This document shows, one piece after another, positions 1 to 8,374 of a stretch of DNA of 64,000 bases. The notes under the pieces were generated by a model that did no database searches, had not been told where the DNA came from, and worked only from the letters and a program-made list of their open reading frames with translations. Source of the stretch: Actinomycetota bacterium (GTDB lineage Bacteria > Actinomycetota > UBA4738 > HRBIN12); contig JBBECT010000004.1 of assembly GCA_040881665.1 (NCBI GenBank), positions 568,303-632,302 of the forward strand. Reading direction: 5' to 3'. Every line of letters starts with the position of its first letter. Within the stretch, counting starts at the first letter, position 1. The position numbers and the translations under genes were made by a program.

Positions 1-1034
1 AGCCGCCCGATCTGTTCCTGGTGAACTACCGGTTCTTCGGGCAGTTCGCCGCCAGGGACGCGCTCGAACCCCTCGACGAGCGGATCGGTGGATCGACCGT
101 GTTCGCCGAGGACGACTTCTTCCCGGCCGCGATCGAGGCGTTCCGTTTCGGTGGACGGCAGCTCTGTCTGCCCCAGAACCTCTCGAGCCTCGTCGTCTAC
201 GTGAACGAGGATCTGTTCGCCGAGGCGGGGATCGAGGTGCCGCGCGGCGGCTGGTCGTGGGACGAGATGGTGCAGGTCGCGTCGCGACTGACCGTCGACG
301 AAGACGGCGACGGCACCCCCGAACGGTACGGCCTCGGTGTCGATCCCGAGCTGCTCCGGATCGCGCCGTTCATCTGGTCCAACGACGGTCGCCTGGTCGA
401 CGATGAGGAGCGGCCGACCTCGTTCACGCTGTCGGAACCCGAGTCGGTGCAGGCGATGCAGCTGTTCTTCGATCTGCGCTCGACCTACGAGGTGGTTCCG
501 ACGGAGGAGGAGCTCGAGTCCGAGGACAACGAGTCGCGATTCCTCAACGGTCGGACGGCGATGCTGATGGAGTCGCGCAAGGTCGTCCCGAGCTTCCGGA
601 CGATCACCGATTTCTCCTGGGATGTGGTCCCGCTTCCGGTGCTCCAGGAGCGAGCCACCGTCCTGCACTCCGACGGGTATTGCATGCTGGCGTCCTCGCC
701 AGTGCAGGAGGAGGCATGGGCGTTCACCGAGTTCGCGCTCGGGCCCCGGGGACAGCGGATCGCCGCAGCGACCGGGCGCACCGTACCGTCGCTGCAGTCC
801 GTGGCGGACTCGCCGATCTTCCTCGATCCGTCCCAGCCGCCGGCCAACTCGCAGGTGTTCCTCGAGTCGGTCGCCGCGATCCGGCGGGTTCCCAACATCT
901 CGACGTATCCGGAGATCGAGGACATGGCCAACGTGCTCCTCGAGGAGGCCGTCTTCGAAGGCGATCCCGCGGAGGAGGTCGCTCGTGCGATCGACCGGCA
1001 GACCCGTCCCTTGTTCGAGCGGGGGGAGGGCTGA
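1..1034 (+). CDS. ABC transporter solute-binding protein, family 1 (5' end outside window)
   Basis: C-terminal part of an extracellular substrate-binding protein of a carbohydrate-type ABC importer, expected to be a secreted lipoprotein that hands its ligand to the membrane permeases. The reading frame is already open at base 3 (reading PPDLFLVNYRFFG), so the true start, signal peptide and first strands lie before the window. Motifs typical of the family include LPQNLSSLVVYVNEDLF and GWSWDEM, followed by an acidic DEDGDGTPE loop. The stop is 2 bases before the GTG of the ATPase gene, so the two are cotranscribed. The exact sugar cannot be told from the sequence. Confidence 0.9.
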   Translation, partial: PPDLFLVNYRFFGQFAARDALEPLDERIGGSTVFAEDDFFPAAIEAFRFGGRQLCLPQNLSSLVVYVNEDLFAEAGIEVPRGGWSWDEMVQVASRLTVDEDGDGTPERYGLGVDPELLRIAPFIWSNDGRLVDDEERPTSFTLSEPESVQAMQLFFDLRSTYEVVPTEEELESEDNESRFLNGRTAMLMESRKVVPSFRTITDFSWDVVPLPVLQERATVLHSDGYCMLASSPVQEEAWAFTEFALGPRGQRIAAATGRTVPSLQSVADSPIFLDPSQPPANSQVFLESVAAIRRVPNISTYPEIEDMANVLLEEAVFEGDPAEEVARAIDRQTRPLFERGEG

Positions 1035-1036
1035 CC

Positions 1037-2104
1037 GTGCCGGCGCTGGACTTCGCCGGGATCGCGAAGCGGTTCGGGGCCCTCGAGGTGCTTCGAGATC
1101 TCGACCTCACGGTCGAGGACGGGGAGCTGGTGACGCTCCTCGGGCCGAGCGGTTCGGGGAAGACGACCGCGCTCCGGATCGCAGCGGGACTGGATGGCCC
1201 CGACGCGGGGCGGGTCCGGATCGGAGGGAACGAGGTCACCTCGATCGCTCCGGCCGAGCGCGACGTCGCGATGGTGTTCCAGGGGCCCTCCTTGTTCCCG
1301 CATCTGAACGTGCGGGCCAACATCGGCTTCGGCCTGGCGGCCCGGGGGCGCCGGGGCGAGGACCTCCGCGTCGCCGTCGAGGAGGCGGCCGCGCTCGCGG
1401 GCTGCGAAGAGCTGCTCGCCCGCACGCCCGACCAGCTCTCCGGGGGGGAATCGCAGCGTGTGGCGCTCGCGCGGGGGCTCGCGCGCCGCGCGGGCGTGTT
1501 CCTGATGGACGAACCGCTGTCGAGTCTCGACGCACCGGTGCGGGCGGCGTTGCGAACGGAGATCCGGAGGGTGCAGCGAACGATCGGCGGGACGATGCTG
1601 TACGTGACGCACGATCAGGACGAGGCGATGCTGCTCGGCGATCGGGTTGCGGTCCTCGTGGACGGCAGCGTGCGGCAGATCGGGACCCCGGACGTGGTCT
1701 ACGCGGCTCCGGTCGACCGCCCCGTTGCCGCGTTCGTCGGTACGCCGCCGATCACGTTGTTGCCGTGCGCCGCAGATGGCGGCACGCTCGTCGCCGGCCC
1801 CTTCCGCGTGCCGGCCGAGGGTGCGCGCGAGGCGACCGAGATCGGTGTGCGCCCCGAGGACGTCCGCCTGATCGCTCCCGAGGGCCCGTCGGACGCGGTG
1901 GTGGGAAGGGTCGTGCGGGTGGCGACGACCGGCAGCGATCGCTTCGCGACCGTCGCCGCGGAGGGGGTGGAGCTGCTCGCGCGGTTCGGACCCACGGTGG
2001 ACGTGCGTGAGGATTCGGTCGTTCACATCGCCTCCCGGCCGGTGAGGGCGCATCTGTTCGCGGCGGACGGCCGGCGCTTGTCGACCGTGGAAGCGCGGAG
2101 GTAG
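1037..2104 (+). CDS. ABC transporter ATP-binding protein, MalK/UgpC type
   Basis: Cytoplasmic ATPase (355 aa) that powers the importer. Walker A GPSGSGKT, signature LSGGESQR, Walker B VFLMDEP and the H-loop THD are all intact. A C-terminal TOBE-like region follows, with the IGVRPEDVRL signature of MalK/UgpC/PotA proteins. The GTG at 1037 is chosen because it sits just after the upstream stop and gives the normal N-terminus (VPALDFAGIAKRFG); the much longer open frame upstream is antiparallel noise over the binding-protein gene. The permease gene starts 3 bases after the stop. Confidence 0.93.
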   Translation: MPALDFAGIAKRFGALEVLRDLDLTVEDGELVTLLGPSGSGKTTALRIAAGLDGPDAGRVRIGGNEVTSIAPAERDVAMVFQGPSLFPHLNVRANIGFGLAARGRRGEDLRVAVEEAAALAGCEELLARTPDQLSGGESQRVALARGLARRAGVFLMDEPLSSLDAPVRAALRTEIRRVQRTIGGTMLYVTHDQDEAMLLGDRVAVLVDGSVRQIGTPDVVYAAPVDRPVAAFVGTPPITLLPCAADGGTLVAGPFRVPAEGAREATEIGVRPEDVRLIAPEGPSDAVVGRVVRVATTGSDRFATVAAEGVELLARFGPTVDVREDSVVHIASRPVRAHLFAADGRRLSTVEARR

Positions 2105-2106
2105 GC

Positions 2107-2994
2107 ATGCGCCTCGCCGCCGCCGAGAAGCGACGCACGCTGCTGCTGTTGATCCCGTTCCTGACGGGAGTCGTGCTGCTCGTCGTACTCCCGTTCGCGG
2201 CCACCGCCGTCCTCGCGTTCACCGAGTACGACCTCGTCCGGCCGCCCCGCTTCGTCGGGATGGACAATCTGCGTGCGCTGCTGGACGACGACGTGTTCCG
2301 GATCGCACTCCGCAACTCCCTGCTGTTCGCGGCGGCGTCGGTGCCGCTCCGGCTGATCGGTGCGACCGGGCTGGCGCTGCTGCTGCGGCGTCCGGGACCG
2401 GGAGTGCGATCGGGCAGGATCGCGGTCGTGCTGCCCGTGGCGATCCCCGACGTCGCGCTGGCCCTCGTGTGGCTGTGGATCCTGAACCCGTTGTACGGGC
2501 CGCTGAACCTGGCCCTCGATGCCGTCGGGCTGCCGACCCCCTCGTGGCGCTCCGAGGCCGTACCGGCTCAGTGGTCGGTGATCGGACTGTCCGTGCTCCA
2601 GCTCGGGGAGGGGTTCCTGCTGGCTCTGGCGGCGCGGGCATCGGTGCCGCGCGTGCTCGAGGAGATCGCTGCCGTCGAGGGAGCAGGGCCGTGGACGACG
2701 TTCCGGCGTGTGGTGTTCCCGGTGATGCTGCCGGCGCTGCTCCTGCTGGCGATCCGCGACACCGTCTGGAGCTTCCAGGCGACGTTCGTCCCGGCCCTGC
2801 TGGTGACCGACGGGGGTCCGCCGCCCTATGCGACGACGACGCTGCCCCTGCTGGCCTACCGGAACGCGTTCGAGTACCTGCGGTACGGCTACGCGTCGGC
2901 CATCACGCTCGTGCTCTTCGCGCTCACGGCATCGGTCGTATGGCTGGAGATCCGGCTGATCGCGCGATGGCGCCGGACATTGCGATGGAACTGA
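2107..2994 (+). CDS. ABC transporter permease, MalF/UgpA type
   Basis: Integral membrane subunit (295 aa) with about six hydrophobic segments, starting with a long one at residues 13-38 (LLLLIPFLTGVVLLVVLP). The EAA-like coupling loop is visible around ALAARASVPRVLEEIAAVEGA, ahead of WTTFRRVVFPVMLPAL. It is translationally linked to the ATPase. The second permease (MalG/UgpE type) usually needed is not downstream, since the next gene is convergent and starts 5 bases away. It may lie upstream of the window, or this importer may use a homodimer. Confidence 0.9.
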   Translation: MRLAAAEKRRTLLLLIPFLTGVVLLVVLPFAATAVLAFTEYDLVRPPRFVGMDNLRALLDDDVFRIALRNSLLFAAASVPLRLIGATGLALLLRRPGPGVRSGRIAVVLPVAIPDVALALVWLWILNPLYGPLNLALDAVGLPTPSWRSEAVPAQWSVIGLSVLQLGEGFLLALAARASVPRVLEEIAAVEGAGPWTTFRRVVFPVMLPALLLLAIRDTVWSFQATFVPALLVTDGGPPPYATTTLPLLAYRNAFEYLRYGYASAITLVLFALTASVVWLEIRLIARWRRTLRWN

Positions 2995-2998
2995 GGCG

Positions 2999-3886
2999 TC
3001 AGCGGCGGGCCTGTCGACGCTCGAACGGGGGGTGGACGGTGGTGTCGGAGAGCGGTCCGTAGAGCTCGGGGCGGCGGAACGCGTTGCCCCACGTCTCCGC
3101 CGAACGCCACGCGCGCAGGGTGTCCAGGTCGACGTCGCACAGCACGAGCTCCTCTCCCGGCCCTCCACGTGCCACGGTCGTGTCGACCGGGGGGCCGCCC
3201 TGGCCCTCGTAGGCGATCGGGCTGACGGCGATCGAGCCGCCGTCGGCCCCCGGCGGTGCGTGATTCGCGACGGCGACGACCACCATGTTCTTGGTCGCGC
3301 GGGTCAGGGTCTGGGCGACGCGGACCTCGTCGAGATCACAACAGTTGGGAACGACGATCACCTCGGCACCGGCGAGCATCAGCAGCCGCGCGGGCTCGGG
3401 GAACTCGCGGTCGTAGCAGATCATCGCACCCACGCGGACCTCGTCGGTCGCGGTTCGCAACGTCGCGACCGGGAAACTCTCCCCCCTGGTCAGGGTCCGC
3501 TCCCAATCGAAGTCGCACGTGTGAGACTTCGCGTACACGAGGACCCTCTCTCCGGTGCGATCCAACACCACGACCGTGTTGCGCACCCCGCCGTCGACCC
3601 GTTCCAGCAACGTCGCCCCGATCGCCATGTCGAGCTCGTCGGCCAGGTTCGCGAAGTGGGAGATGTACGGACCGTCCAGGGGCTCGGCACGCCCGAACCA
3701 GGCCTTTCGCTCGGACGCCGACTGCGGCACCGGCGTGTACCCCGTGCTCCACATCTCCGGGAGCACGGCGAGATCGGCGTCTGCCTCCGCCGCGCGTCGA
3801 CACCAGGTGTCGGCACGGGCGAGGTTCGCCTCCACGTCGTCTTCGCGCGCCGACAGCTGCAACAGCGCGATCCGGAACCGCCTCAT
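2999..3886 (-). CDS. Carbon-nitrogen hydrolase (nitrilase superfamily)
   Basis: Cytoplasmic amidase/nitrilase fold enzyme (295 aa) that hydrolyses a non-peptide C-N bond. The catalytic triad is complete: Glu in LPEMWSTGY, Lys in YAKSHTCDF, Cys in GAMICYDREFPE. The ATG at 3886 is preferred over an ATG at 3904 because GGTGAT (a Shine-Dalgarno match) lies about 10 bases before it and the family begins with this MRRFRIALLQL strand. It follows a MidA-like methyltransferase gene with about 10 bases between stop and start, so the two form an operon. The substrate is unknown; omega-amidase, carbamoylputrescine amidase-like or another branch are all possible. Confidence 0.9.
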   Translation of the reverse strand: MRRFRIALLQLSAREDDVEANLARADTWCRRAAEADADLAVLPEMWSTGYTPVPQSASERKAWFGRAEPLDGPYISHFANLADELDMAIGATLLERVDGGVRNTVVVLDRTGERVLVYAKSHTCDFDWERTLTRGESFPVATLRTATDEVRVGAMICYDREFPEPARLLMLAGAEVIVVPNCCDLDEVRVAQTLTRATKNMVVVAVANHAPPGADGGSIAVSPIAYEGQGGPPVDTTVARGGPGEELVLCDVDLDTLRAWRSAETWGNAFRRPELYGPLSDTTVHPPFERRQARR

Positions 3887-3896
3887 CGCCGCATCA

Positions 3897-5012
3897 TCAC
3901 CCATCCTGCGGTGCGCGGGAACGTTCGTTCGCGTCACGCAGCCAGTCGGGCTCGGGGAGTGGATCGTCGCCCCGGTCGTTCCCGTCGATCGCGAGCACGA
4001 GCCATCGCAGCCGCCCCAGCGCCGCCGGGTCGGTGAGGAGGGTCGCGCGACTGCGCCCGCTCCAGGCCCGAACGGCGTCCAGGCCCTCCCGCCGGTCGAG
4101 CAGGGTTCCCTGGTGTTCGAGTTGCTCCGCGCTCCAGGTATCGAAACCCAGGGAGCGCAACGCCGCATGTTGGGCGGGTGTTCCGAGCACCCGGAACCCC
4201 GTTCGCTCGGCGTGGCGCCCGACCGCGTCCAGATCGACACCTGCGGTGATGTCGGTCGAGCCGGGGTCGGCCAGCACGTCCTCCACGATGCGTTGGTTCC
4301 TGTAGCCGTGGACCGCGCCGTCGGCCGAACCAGCCGAGGCGTAGTCGATCAACACCGCGTACCCGCGGCGCAGCCGGGCGGCGAGCGCGTCGACGAACGC
4401 GAAGGCGCCGGTCGGGACAGCGACCTCCTCGCCGGGTCCGGGTGTCGCGGGCACGAGTGCTCGCAACGTGTCGTCGCACGGCGCGGTCGTGACGCTCAGT
4501 GCGTCGTCGACGATCGTCACGCGGACCTCGTCCGGTCGATCTCCGTCCGCGGCCCGTCGCACGAGCCGGAACGGAAGGTTGTCGAGCAGCTCGTTCGCGA
4601 TCAGCACCCCTTCGAACGTCGGCACCTCCTCGAGCGCCGGGATCCCGCGGGAGGAGAGTGCCTCCCTCGCGCCGGACGAGCGCTCGACGCCCTCGTACCG
4701 CAGCGGGAGGTCCTCGAGCCACGTGGCGAGCTCGGTCGCCAGCGTTCCGTCACCGGCACCTGCTTCGACCACACAGAACGGGTCCGGCCGGCCGAGCCCT
4801 TCGTGAAGCTCCCGCAGCCCTCCGGCGAGGAGCCGAGCGAAGACCTCGTGGACATGCGGGCTCGTTGCGAACGCAGCCCCTTCGCCGGTGCCGACCGGGG
4901 GGTCCTCGTAGAAGCCGCCGAGGCCGTAGAGAGCGATCTCCATGTACCGGTCGAAGCCGATCGGACCGCGTCGCTCGATCTCGTCGCGGATCGCGCGCTC
5001 GGGTTCTCGCAT
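3897..5012 (-). CDS. SAM-dependent methyltransferase, MidA/NDUFAF7 family (DUF185)
   Basis: Protein of 371 aa with the MidA/NDUFAF7 layout: N-terminal GPIGFDRYMEIALYG, then FCVVEAGAGDGTLA as the SAM-binding loop, and IANELLDNLPFR, the family hallmark. In mitochondria NDUFAF7 dimethylates an arginine of complex I; the bacterial role is not settled. The start ATG at 5012 begins right at the conserved REPERAIRDEI segment, and the longer open frame upstream runs over the divergent NUDIX gene. It is divergent from NUDIX with 78 bases between them and is followed by the nitrilase. Confidence 0.9.
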   Translation of the reverse strand: MREPERAIRDEIERRGPIGFDRYMEIALYGLGGFYEDPPVGTGEGAAFATSPHVHEVFARLLAGGLRELHEGLGRPDPFCVVEAGAGDGTLATELATWLEDLPLRYEGVERSSGAREALSSRGIPALEEVPTFEGVLIANELLDNLPFRLVRRAADGDRPDEVRVTIVDDALSVTTAPCDDTLRALVPATPGPGEEVAVPTGAFAFVDALAARLRRGYAVLIDYASAGSADGAVHGYRNQRIVEDVLADPGSTDITAGVDLDAVGRHAERTGFRVLGTPAQHAALRSLGFDTWSAEQLEHQGTLLDRREGLDAVRAWSGRSRATLLTDPAALGRLRWLVLAIDGNDRGDDPLPEPDWLRDANERSRAPQDG

Positions 5013-5090
5013 CCCGCGAGTATCCGGCAGCGGCGACCCGACCGGCCACGACGTAGGACTCCGGCGCCGGGAGCCTGGGAGGATGGCTGC

Positions 5091-5807
5091 ATGAGCGGCG
5101 CGGATGTGATGCGCAGGGCGGCGACCCTGGTCGCCGCCCGCCCGGGGCCGAAGGCAGGCGTGGAGGTCCTCGTGCTGCGCCGCTCCGACCGCAGCCGGTT
5201 CCTGCCCGGCTACGTCGTGTTCCCCGGGGGAGCGGTCGACCCTGAGGACGAAGCCCTGGCCGTGGCCTGGTTCGGTTCGGGATCCAGACCCGAGCAGGTC
5301 GCTCGGGCGGCCGCGATCCGCGAGCTGATCGAGGAGACGGGATTGGCAGTGACCTCCCGAGGACTCGAGGCCGCCCGAGGCGGCAGCGACGTGGCGGCGC
5401 TCCGAGCGGTGACCCTGGACCCTCCCGCTCCGGTCGCCCTCCGGCAGATCGCGCATTGGGTCGCCCCCGAGGATGTCCCCGTGCGGTTCGACGCTCGGTA
5501 CTTCGCCGTCGACGCGCCGCGTGGCGTCGAGCCCGTGCCCGATGCGGTCGAGGCGGCCGCCGCGTGGTGGGCGGACCCTCGCGAGCTGCTCGAGCGATGG
5601 GCCGCGGATGGGGAGAAGCTCTACTGGCCGACCATGAAGACCGTCCAGGCGCTCGCCGCGTGCGAGGACGTCGGAGCGCTCCTCGCCCTCGACATCCCCC
5701 AACACGAACCGGAACCGGGAGACGAGGAACGGATGCCGCGTTCGACCTTCTACCAGTCCGACGCGGAGTTCGAACAGGCGCGACGCGCTTCGGTGGAGGG
5801 TCGGTGA
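5091..5807 (+). CDS. NUDIX hydrolase (NUDT19-like)
   Basis: Hydrolase of 238 aa expected to cleave a nucleoside diphosphate linked to another group, possibly a CoA-type substrate. The Nudix box is split as in NUDT19-like proteins: GGAVDPEDEA, about 20 extra residues, then AAIRELIEETGL carrying the metal-binding glutamates. The ATG at 5091 has GGGAGGA about 7 bases upstream. Its stop overlaps the GTG of the metallo-beta-lactamase gene (GTGA), so the pair is translationally coupled. A NUDIX, metallo-beta-lactamase and Crp group recurs in actinobacterial genomes near nth. Confidence 0.9.
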   Translation: MSGADVMRRAATLVAARPGPKAGVEVLVLRRSDRSRFLPGYVVFPGGAVDPEDEALAVAWFGSGSRPEQVARAAAIRELIEETGLAVTSRGLEAARGGSDVAALRAVTLDPPAPVALRQIAHWVAPEDVPVRFDARYFAVDAPRGVEPVPDAVEAAAAWWADPRELLERWAADGEKLYWPTMKTVQALAACEDVGALLALDIPQHEPEPGDEERMPRSTFYQSDAEFEQARRASVEGR

Positions 5808-6685
5808 ACCGGAGCATGCGGATCGTGCGGGTCCTCGCGCCCAATCCCGACGTGTACACGCTCGAGGGAACCAACACGTACGTCCTGGGCGCGGATCCGG
5901 CGATCGTGATCGACCCGGGTCCCGACGACGCCGGACATCTCGTCGAGATCGAGCGTGTCGCCGGCACCGTCGGCGCGATCATCGTCACGCATCAGCATCC
6001 CGACCACGCGCCGGGAGCAGCGCCGCTCGCCGCGCGCACCGGGGCGCCGTTGTACGCGTTCCGTCCCCCGGAGGGAGGGGAACTGCTGCGGGACGGGCAG
6101 ACGGTTCGGGCCGACGGCGTCGCGTTGACGGCTGTGCACACGCCGGGACACACCCCCGATCACGTTGCGCTCTTGCTGGAGGACGGCCCGGTGCTGTTCA
6201 CGGGCGATGCCGTCCTGGGTCGCGGTACGAGCGTCATCGACCCTCCCGAGGGGGACCTTGCCGCATACCTCCGTTCGCTGCGCAGGATGCGCGAGCTCGC
6301 ACCGCGCACGATCTACCCCGGCCACGGTCCCGTCGTGCTCGACGGTGTCGCGAAGGTGGACGAGTACCTGGCCCACCGCGAGGAGCGCGAACGACAGGTG
6401 GTAGTCGCGCTCGGCGACGGGACCGGAACCGTCGCCGACCTCGTGGACGCGATCTACGCCGACTACCCGGACGCCGTCAAACCGCTCGCGGCGCGATCGG
6501 TGCTCGCGCACCTGCTGAAGCTCGAGGGAGAGGGACGCGCATCGCACACCGGACACGGGGACGATGCTCGATACGCACAGGCCGAGCAGCGTGCGTGTGA
6601 ACGGTGCGGCCGCCCGGTCCGCGGCCGTGCCAAGCTCTGCGACCGTTGCGGCGTCGGGGCCCTCCAGGAGGCGCCCGAAGAATGA
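5804..6685 (+). CDS. Metallo-beta-lactamase fold hydrolase with C-terminal zinc ribbon (LACTB2-like)
   Basis: Protein of 293 aa. The core has the binuclear zinc motifs THQHPDHAPGA, HTPGHTPDH, FTGDAVLGRG and YPGHGPV, in the LACTB2/glyoxalase-II-like arrangement. A helical winged-helix-like region follows (DAVKPLAARSVLAHLLKLEGEG). The last 40 residues hold a four-cysteine knuckle, CERC, ten residues, CDRC, which most LACTB2-like proteins lack. The GTG at 5804 overlaps the NUDIX stop and has GGAGGG upstream. LACTB2 is an RNase in mitochondria, so a nucleic-acid role helped by the zinc ribbon is an inference. Confidence 0.9.
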   Translation: MNRSMRIVRVLAPNPDVYTLEGTNTYVLGADPAIVIDPGPDDAGHLVEIERVAGTVGAIIVTHQHPDHAPGAAPLAARTGAPLYAFRPPEGGELLRDGQTVRADGVALTAVHTPGHTPDHVALLLEDGPVLFTGDAVLGRGTSVIDPPEGDLAAYLRSLRRMRELAPRTIYPGHGPVVLDGVAKVDEYLAHREERERQVVVALGDGTGTVADLVDAIYADYPDAVKPLAARSVLAHLLKLEGEGRASHTGHGDDARYAQAEQRACERCGRPVRGRAKLCDRCGVGALQEAPEE

Positions 6686-6724
6686 GGCAAGGCGATTAGC
6701 GACAACCCGACGGTTCCGACCGCG

Positions 6725-7396
6725 TCAAGGCGCAGGGACGCTCCAGGGGAGAGCGCCGGTTGCCGCGTCCATGATCACGAACCGACGTCCCTCGAACCGC
6801 ACGAGTCCCCTGGCGATCAGGCGGACCAGTGCGCGGTTCACGGTCTCCCGCGCCGCGCCGACCATCGCCGCGAGCTGCTCTTGCGTGACCGTGATCTCGA
6901 TCCGTACGCCGCCGGGCACGGGACGTCCGTGCCGCCGAGCGAGATCGAGCAACCGCAGTATCACCCGCTGAGGGACCGCGTACCAGGTCAGCTCGCATGC
7001 GCGCCGTCCGGCGTCGTCGGCTCGGCGTTGGAGGGCGCGGAGCAGGGCGATCCCCAGCGCAGGTCGGCGCGCGAACAGCTCGTCGAGGCACCACGGATCG
7101 AGCATCCGGACCTGAGCCGGACCCGCCGCCCGCACGGTCGCGGAGCAGCGGTCGGGAGGCAGAGTTCCGGACAGGTCGCCGGGCGCCAGCAGGTCGTGCA
7201 GCAGCCACCGCCCCTCGGGCGAGTCCGAGGACTCGAACAGGAGGCCCGAGCGGACGACGAACAGTCCGGGGGCCGGCATACCCTGCGTCAGGAGTGGCTC
7301 GCCCCGTTGCAGGCGTCGCACAGCACCGAGTCCCTCGGGCAGCCGGACGCTCGGCGGGGTAAGGGGGAGCGATCGGACGGAGGCGGTAGCCCTCAT
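6725..7396 (-). CDS. Crp/Fnr-family transcription regulator
   Basis: DNA-binding regulator of 223 aa. Residues 20-110 form a cupin-like cyclic-nucleotide-binding domain (GEPLLTQGMPAPGLFVVRSG). The dimer helix is RALQRRADDAGRRA, and the C-terminal winged helix holds the recognition segment TQEQLAAMVGAARETVNRAL. No N-terminal cysteine cluster is present, so it is not an oxygen-sensing Fnr. The effector pocket departs from the cAMP consensus. The ATG at 7396 has GAGGAG 8 bases upstream; the longer frame overlaps the divergent cNMP gene. It is convergent with the metallo-beta-lactamase gene, 39 bases apart. Confidence 0.88.
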   Translation of the reverse strand: MRATASVRSLPLTPPSVRLPEGLGAVRRLQRGEPLLTQGMPAPGLFVVRSGLLFESSDSPEGRWLLHDLLAPGDLSGTLPPDRCSATVRAAGPAQVRMLDPWCLDELFARRPALGIALLRALQRRADDAGRRACELTWYAVPQRVILRLLDLARRHGRPVPGGVRIEITVTQEQLAAMVGAARETVNRALVRLIARGLVRFEGRRFVIMDAATGALPWSVPAP

Positions 7397-7549
7397 CGCA
7401 TGCTCCTCGTGGTCGAGGCTGGGCCGGGGAGGCCGCCCTCGCCGCTTCGGCGGAACCCTAGCCGGAACCACCGACACTCGGGGACGGCTCCGCGTTCCTG
7501 CCGGCCGGCGCTTCGGGGTAGGCTGGCGCCCGCAGGCGAGGAGGACGGT

Positions 7550-7969
7550 ATGGCCAATCGAGGACTTCCCGCACTCGAGCGTGTTCCCCTGTTCGAGGGG
7601 CTCTCGCGCCGACACCTGAAGCGGATCCAGGATCTCGCGGTCGAGGCGCGCTACATGCAGGGCGTGTCGATCGTGAAGCAGGGACAAGCGGGCGACGGCT
7701 TCTACGTGATCCTCGAGGGACAGGCGAAGGTCACGCGCGGCTCGCGGACCGTGACCCGGCTCGTCCCCGGCGACTTCTTCGGTGAGATCTCGTTGCTCGA
7801 CGGTGGCAAGCGCACCGCGTCGGTGGTCTCCGAGACACCGATGGTGCTGCTCGAGCTCAAGCAGCGGGCGTTCCAGCGGCTGCTGCGCGACGATCCCGAG
7901 GTGGCCCTCAAGCTGATGGAGGCCCTCGCGCGCCGCGTGCGCCGCACCGAACGAACGTTGCAGGACTGA
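7550..7969 (+). CDS. Stand-alone cyclic-nucleotide-binding domain protein
   Basis: Protein of 139 aa that is almost entirely one cNMP-binding domain: FYVILEGQAKV, then GDFFGEISLLDGGKRTASV, which is the phosphate-binding cassette with Glu and Arg in the expected places, then a C-terminal helix. There is no DNA-binding or catalytic domain, so it probably works as a regulatory subunit or ligand sensor. It is divergent from the Crp/Fnr gene. A TAGGCT -10 box lies at 7519-7524 and GAGGAGG about 5 bases before the ATG, so this gene has a short leader. Confidence 0.87.
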   Translation: MANRGLPALERVPLFEGLSRRHLKRIQDLAVEARYMQGVSIVKQGQAGDGFYVILEGQAKVTRGSRTVTRLVPGDFFGEISLLDGGKRTASVVSETPMVLLELKQRAFQRLLRDDPEVALKLMEALARRVRRTERTLQD

Positions 7970-7981
7970 GGCGCGCACTCG

Positions 7982-8365
7982 ATGCGGATCGAGTTCAGTC
8001 CCGTCTCCGACGAGGCTGCGACGCCCGTCGGCGGTGCGTTGTGGACCGGCGCGGGCGTTCGGATCGAGGCCGGAGACGATGCCGCCCGAGCGGCGATCGA
8101 GCGGATCTTCCGGCTCGCTCCGGTGCCGACCGACGACCCTTCGTACCGTCGCTTCGGAACATCCGGCGACAGCGTCATGCAGCCGGGGACCCTGGAGTGG
8201 TTCCGGGCCGCCGCGTTCGCGCGAGCGCCCGCCGAGGGGCTCGCGGCACGCCTGGTCCCGACGGTCGCACGTGGCGCGGGATGGGATCCCGCCGCGCAGT
8301 ACCGGTCGTTCGAGGATGTCCTCGAGCGTTTGGACCGTGCCGACAGAGGCGTCGGCGAGGCGTGA
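7982..8365 (+). CDS. Uncharacterised 127-aa protein
   Basis: Not recognised. It begins 12 bases after the cNMP-binding gene and is probably cotranscribed. It is soluble, with no signal peptide or membrane segment. The sequence has a beta-rich N-terminus (MRIEFSPVSDEAATPVGG) and a helical second half (TLEWFRAAAFARAPAEG and YRSFEDVLERLDRAD). It is convergent with the helicase gene at 8375, with 9 bases between stops. The good reading frame and position support a real gene; no function can be given. Confidence 0.65.
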   Translation: MRIEFSPVSDEAATPVGGALWTGAGVRIEAGDDAARAAIERIFRLAPVPTDDPSYRRFGTSGDSVMQPGTLEWFRAAAFARAPAEGLAARLVPTVARGAGWDPAAQYRSFEDVLERLDRADRGVGEA

Positions 8366-8374
8366 CCGATCAGA

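Noticed and set aside
485-2053. A 522-codon open frame on the minus strand
   Set aside because: It lies opposite the ABC transporter genes, is rich in Arg/Pro/His and has no domain. High-GC genes leave long antisense frames open by default.
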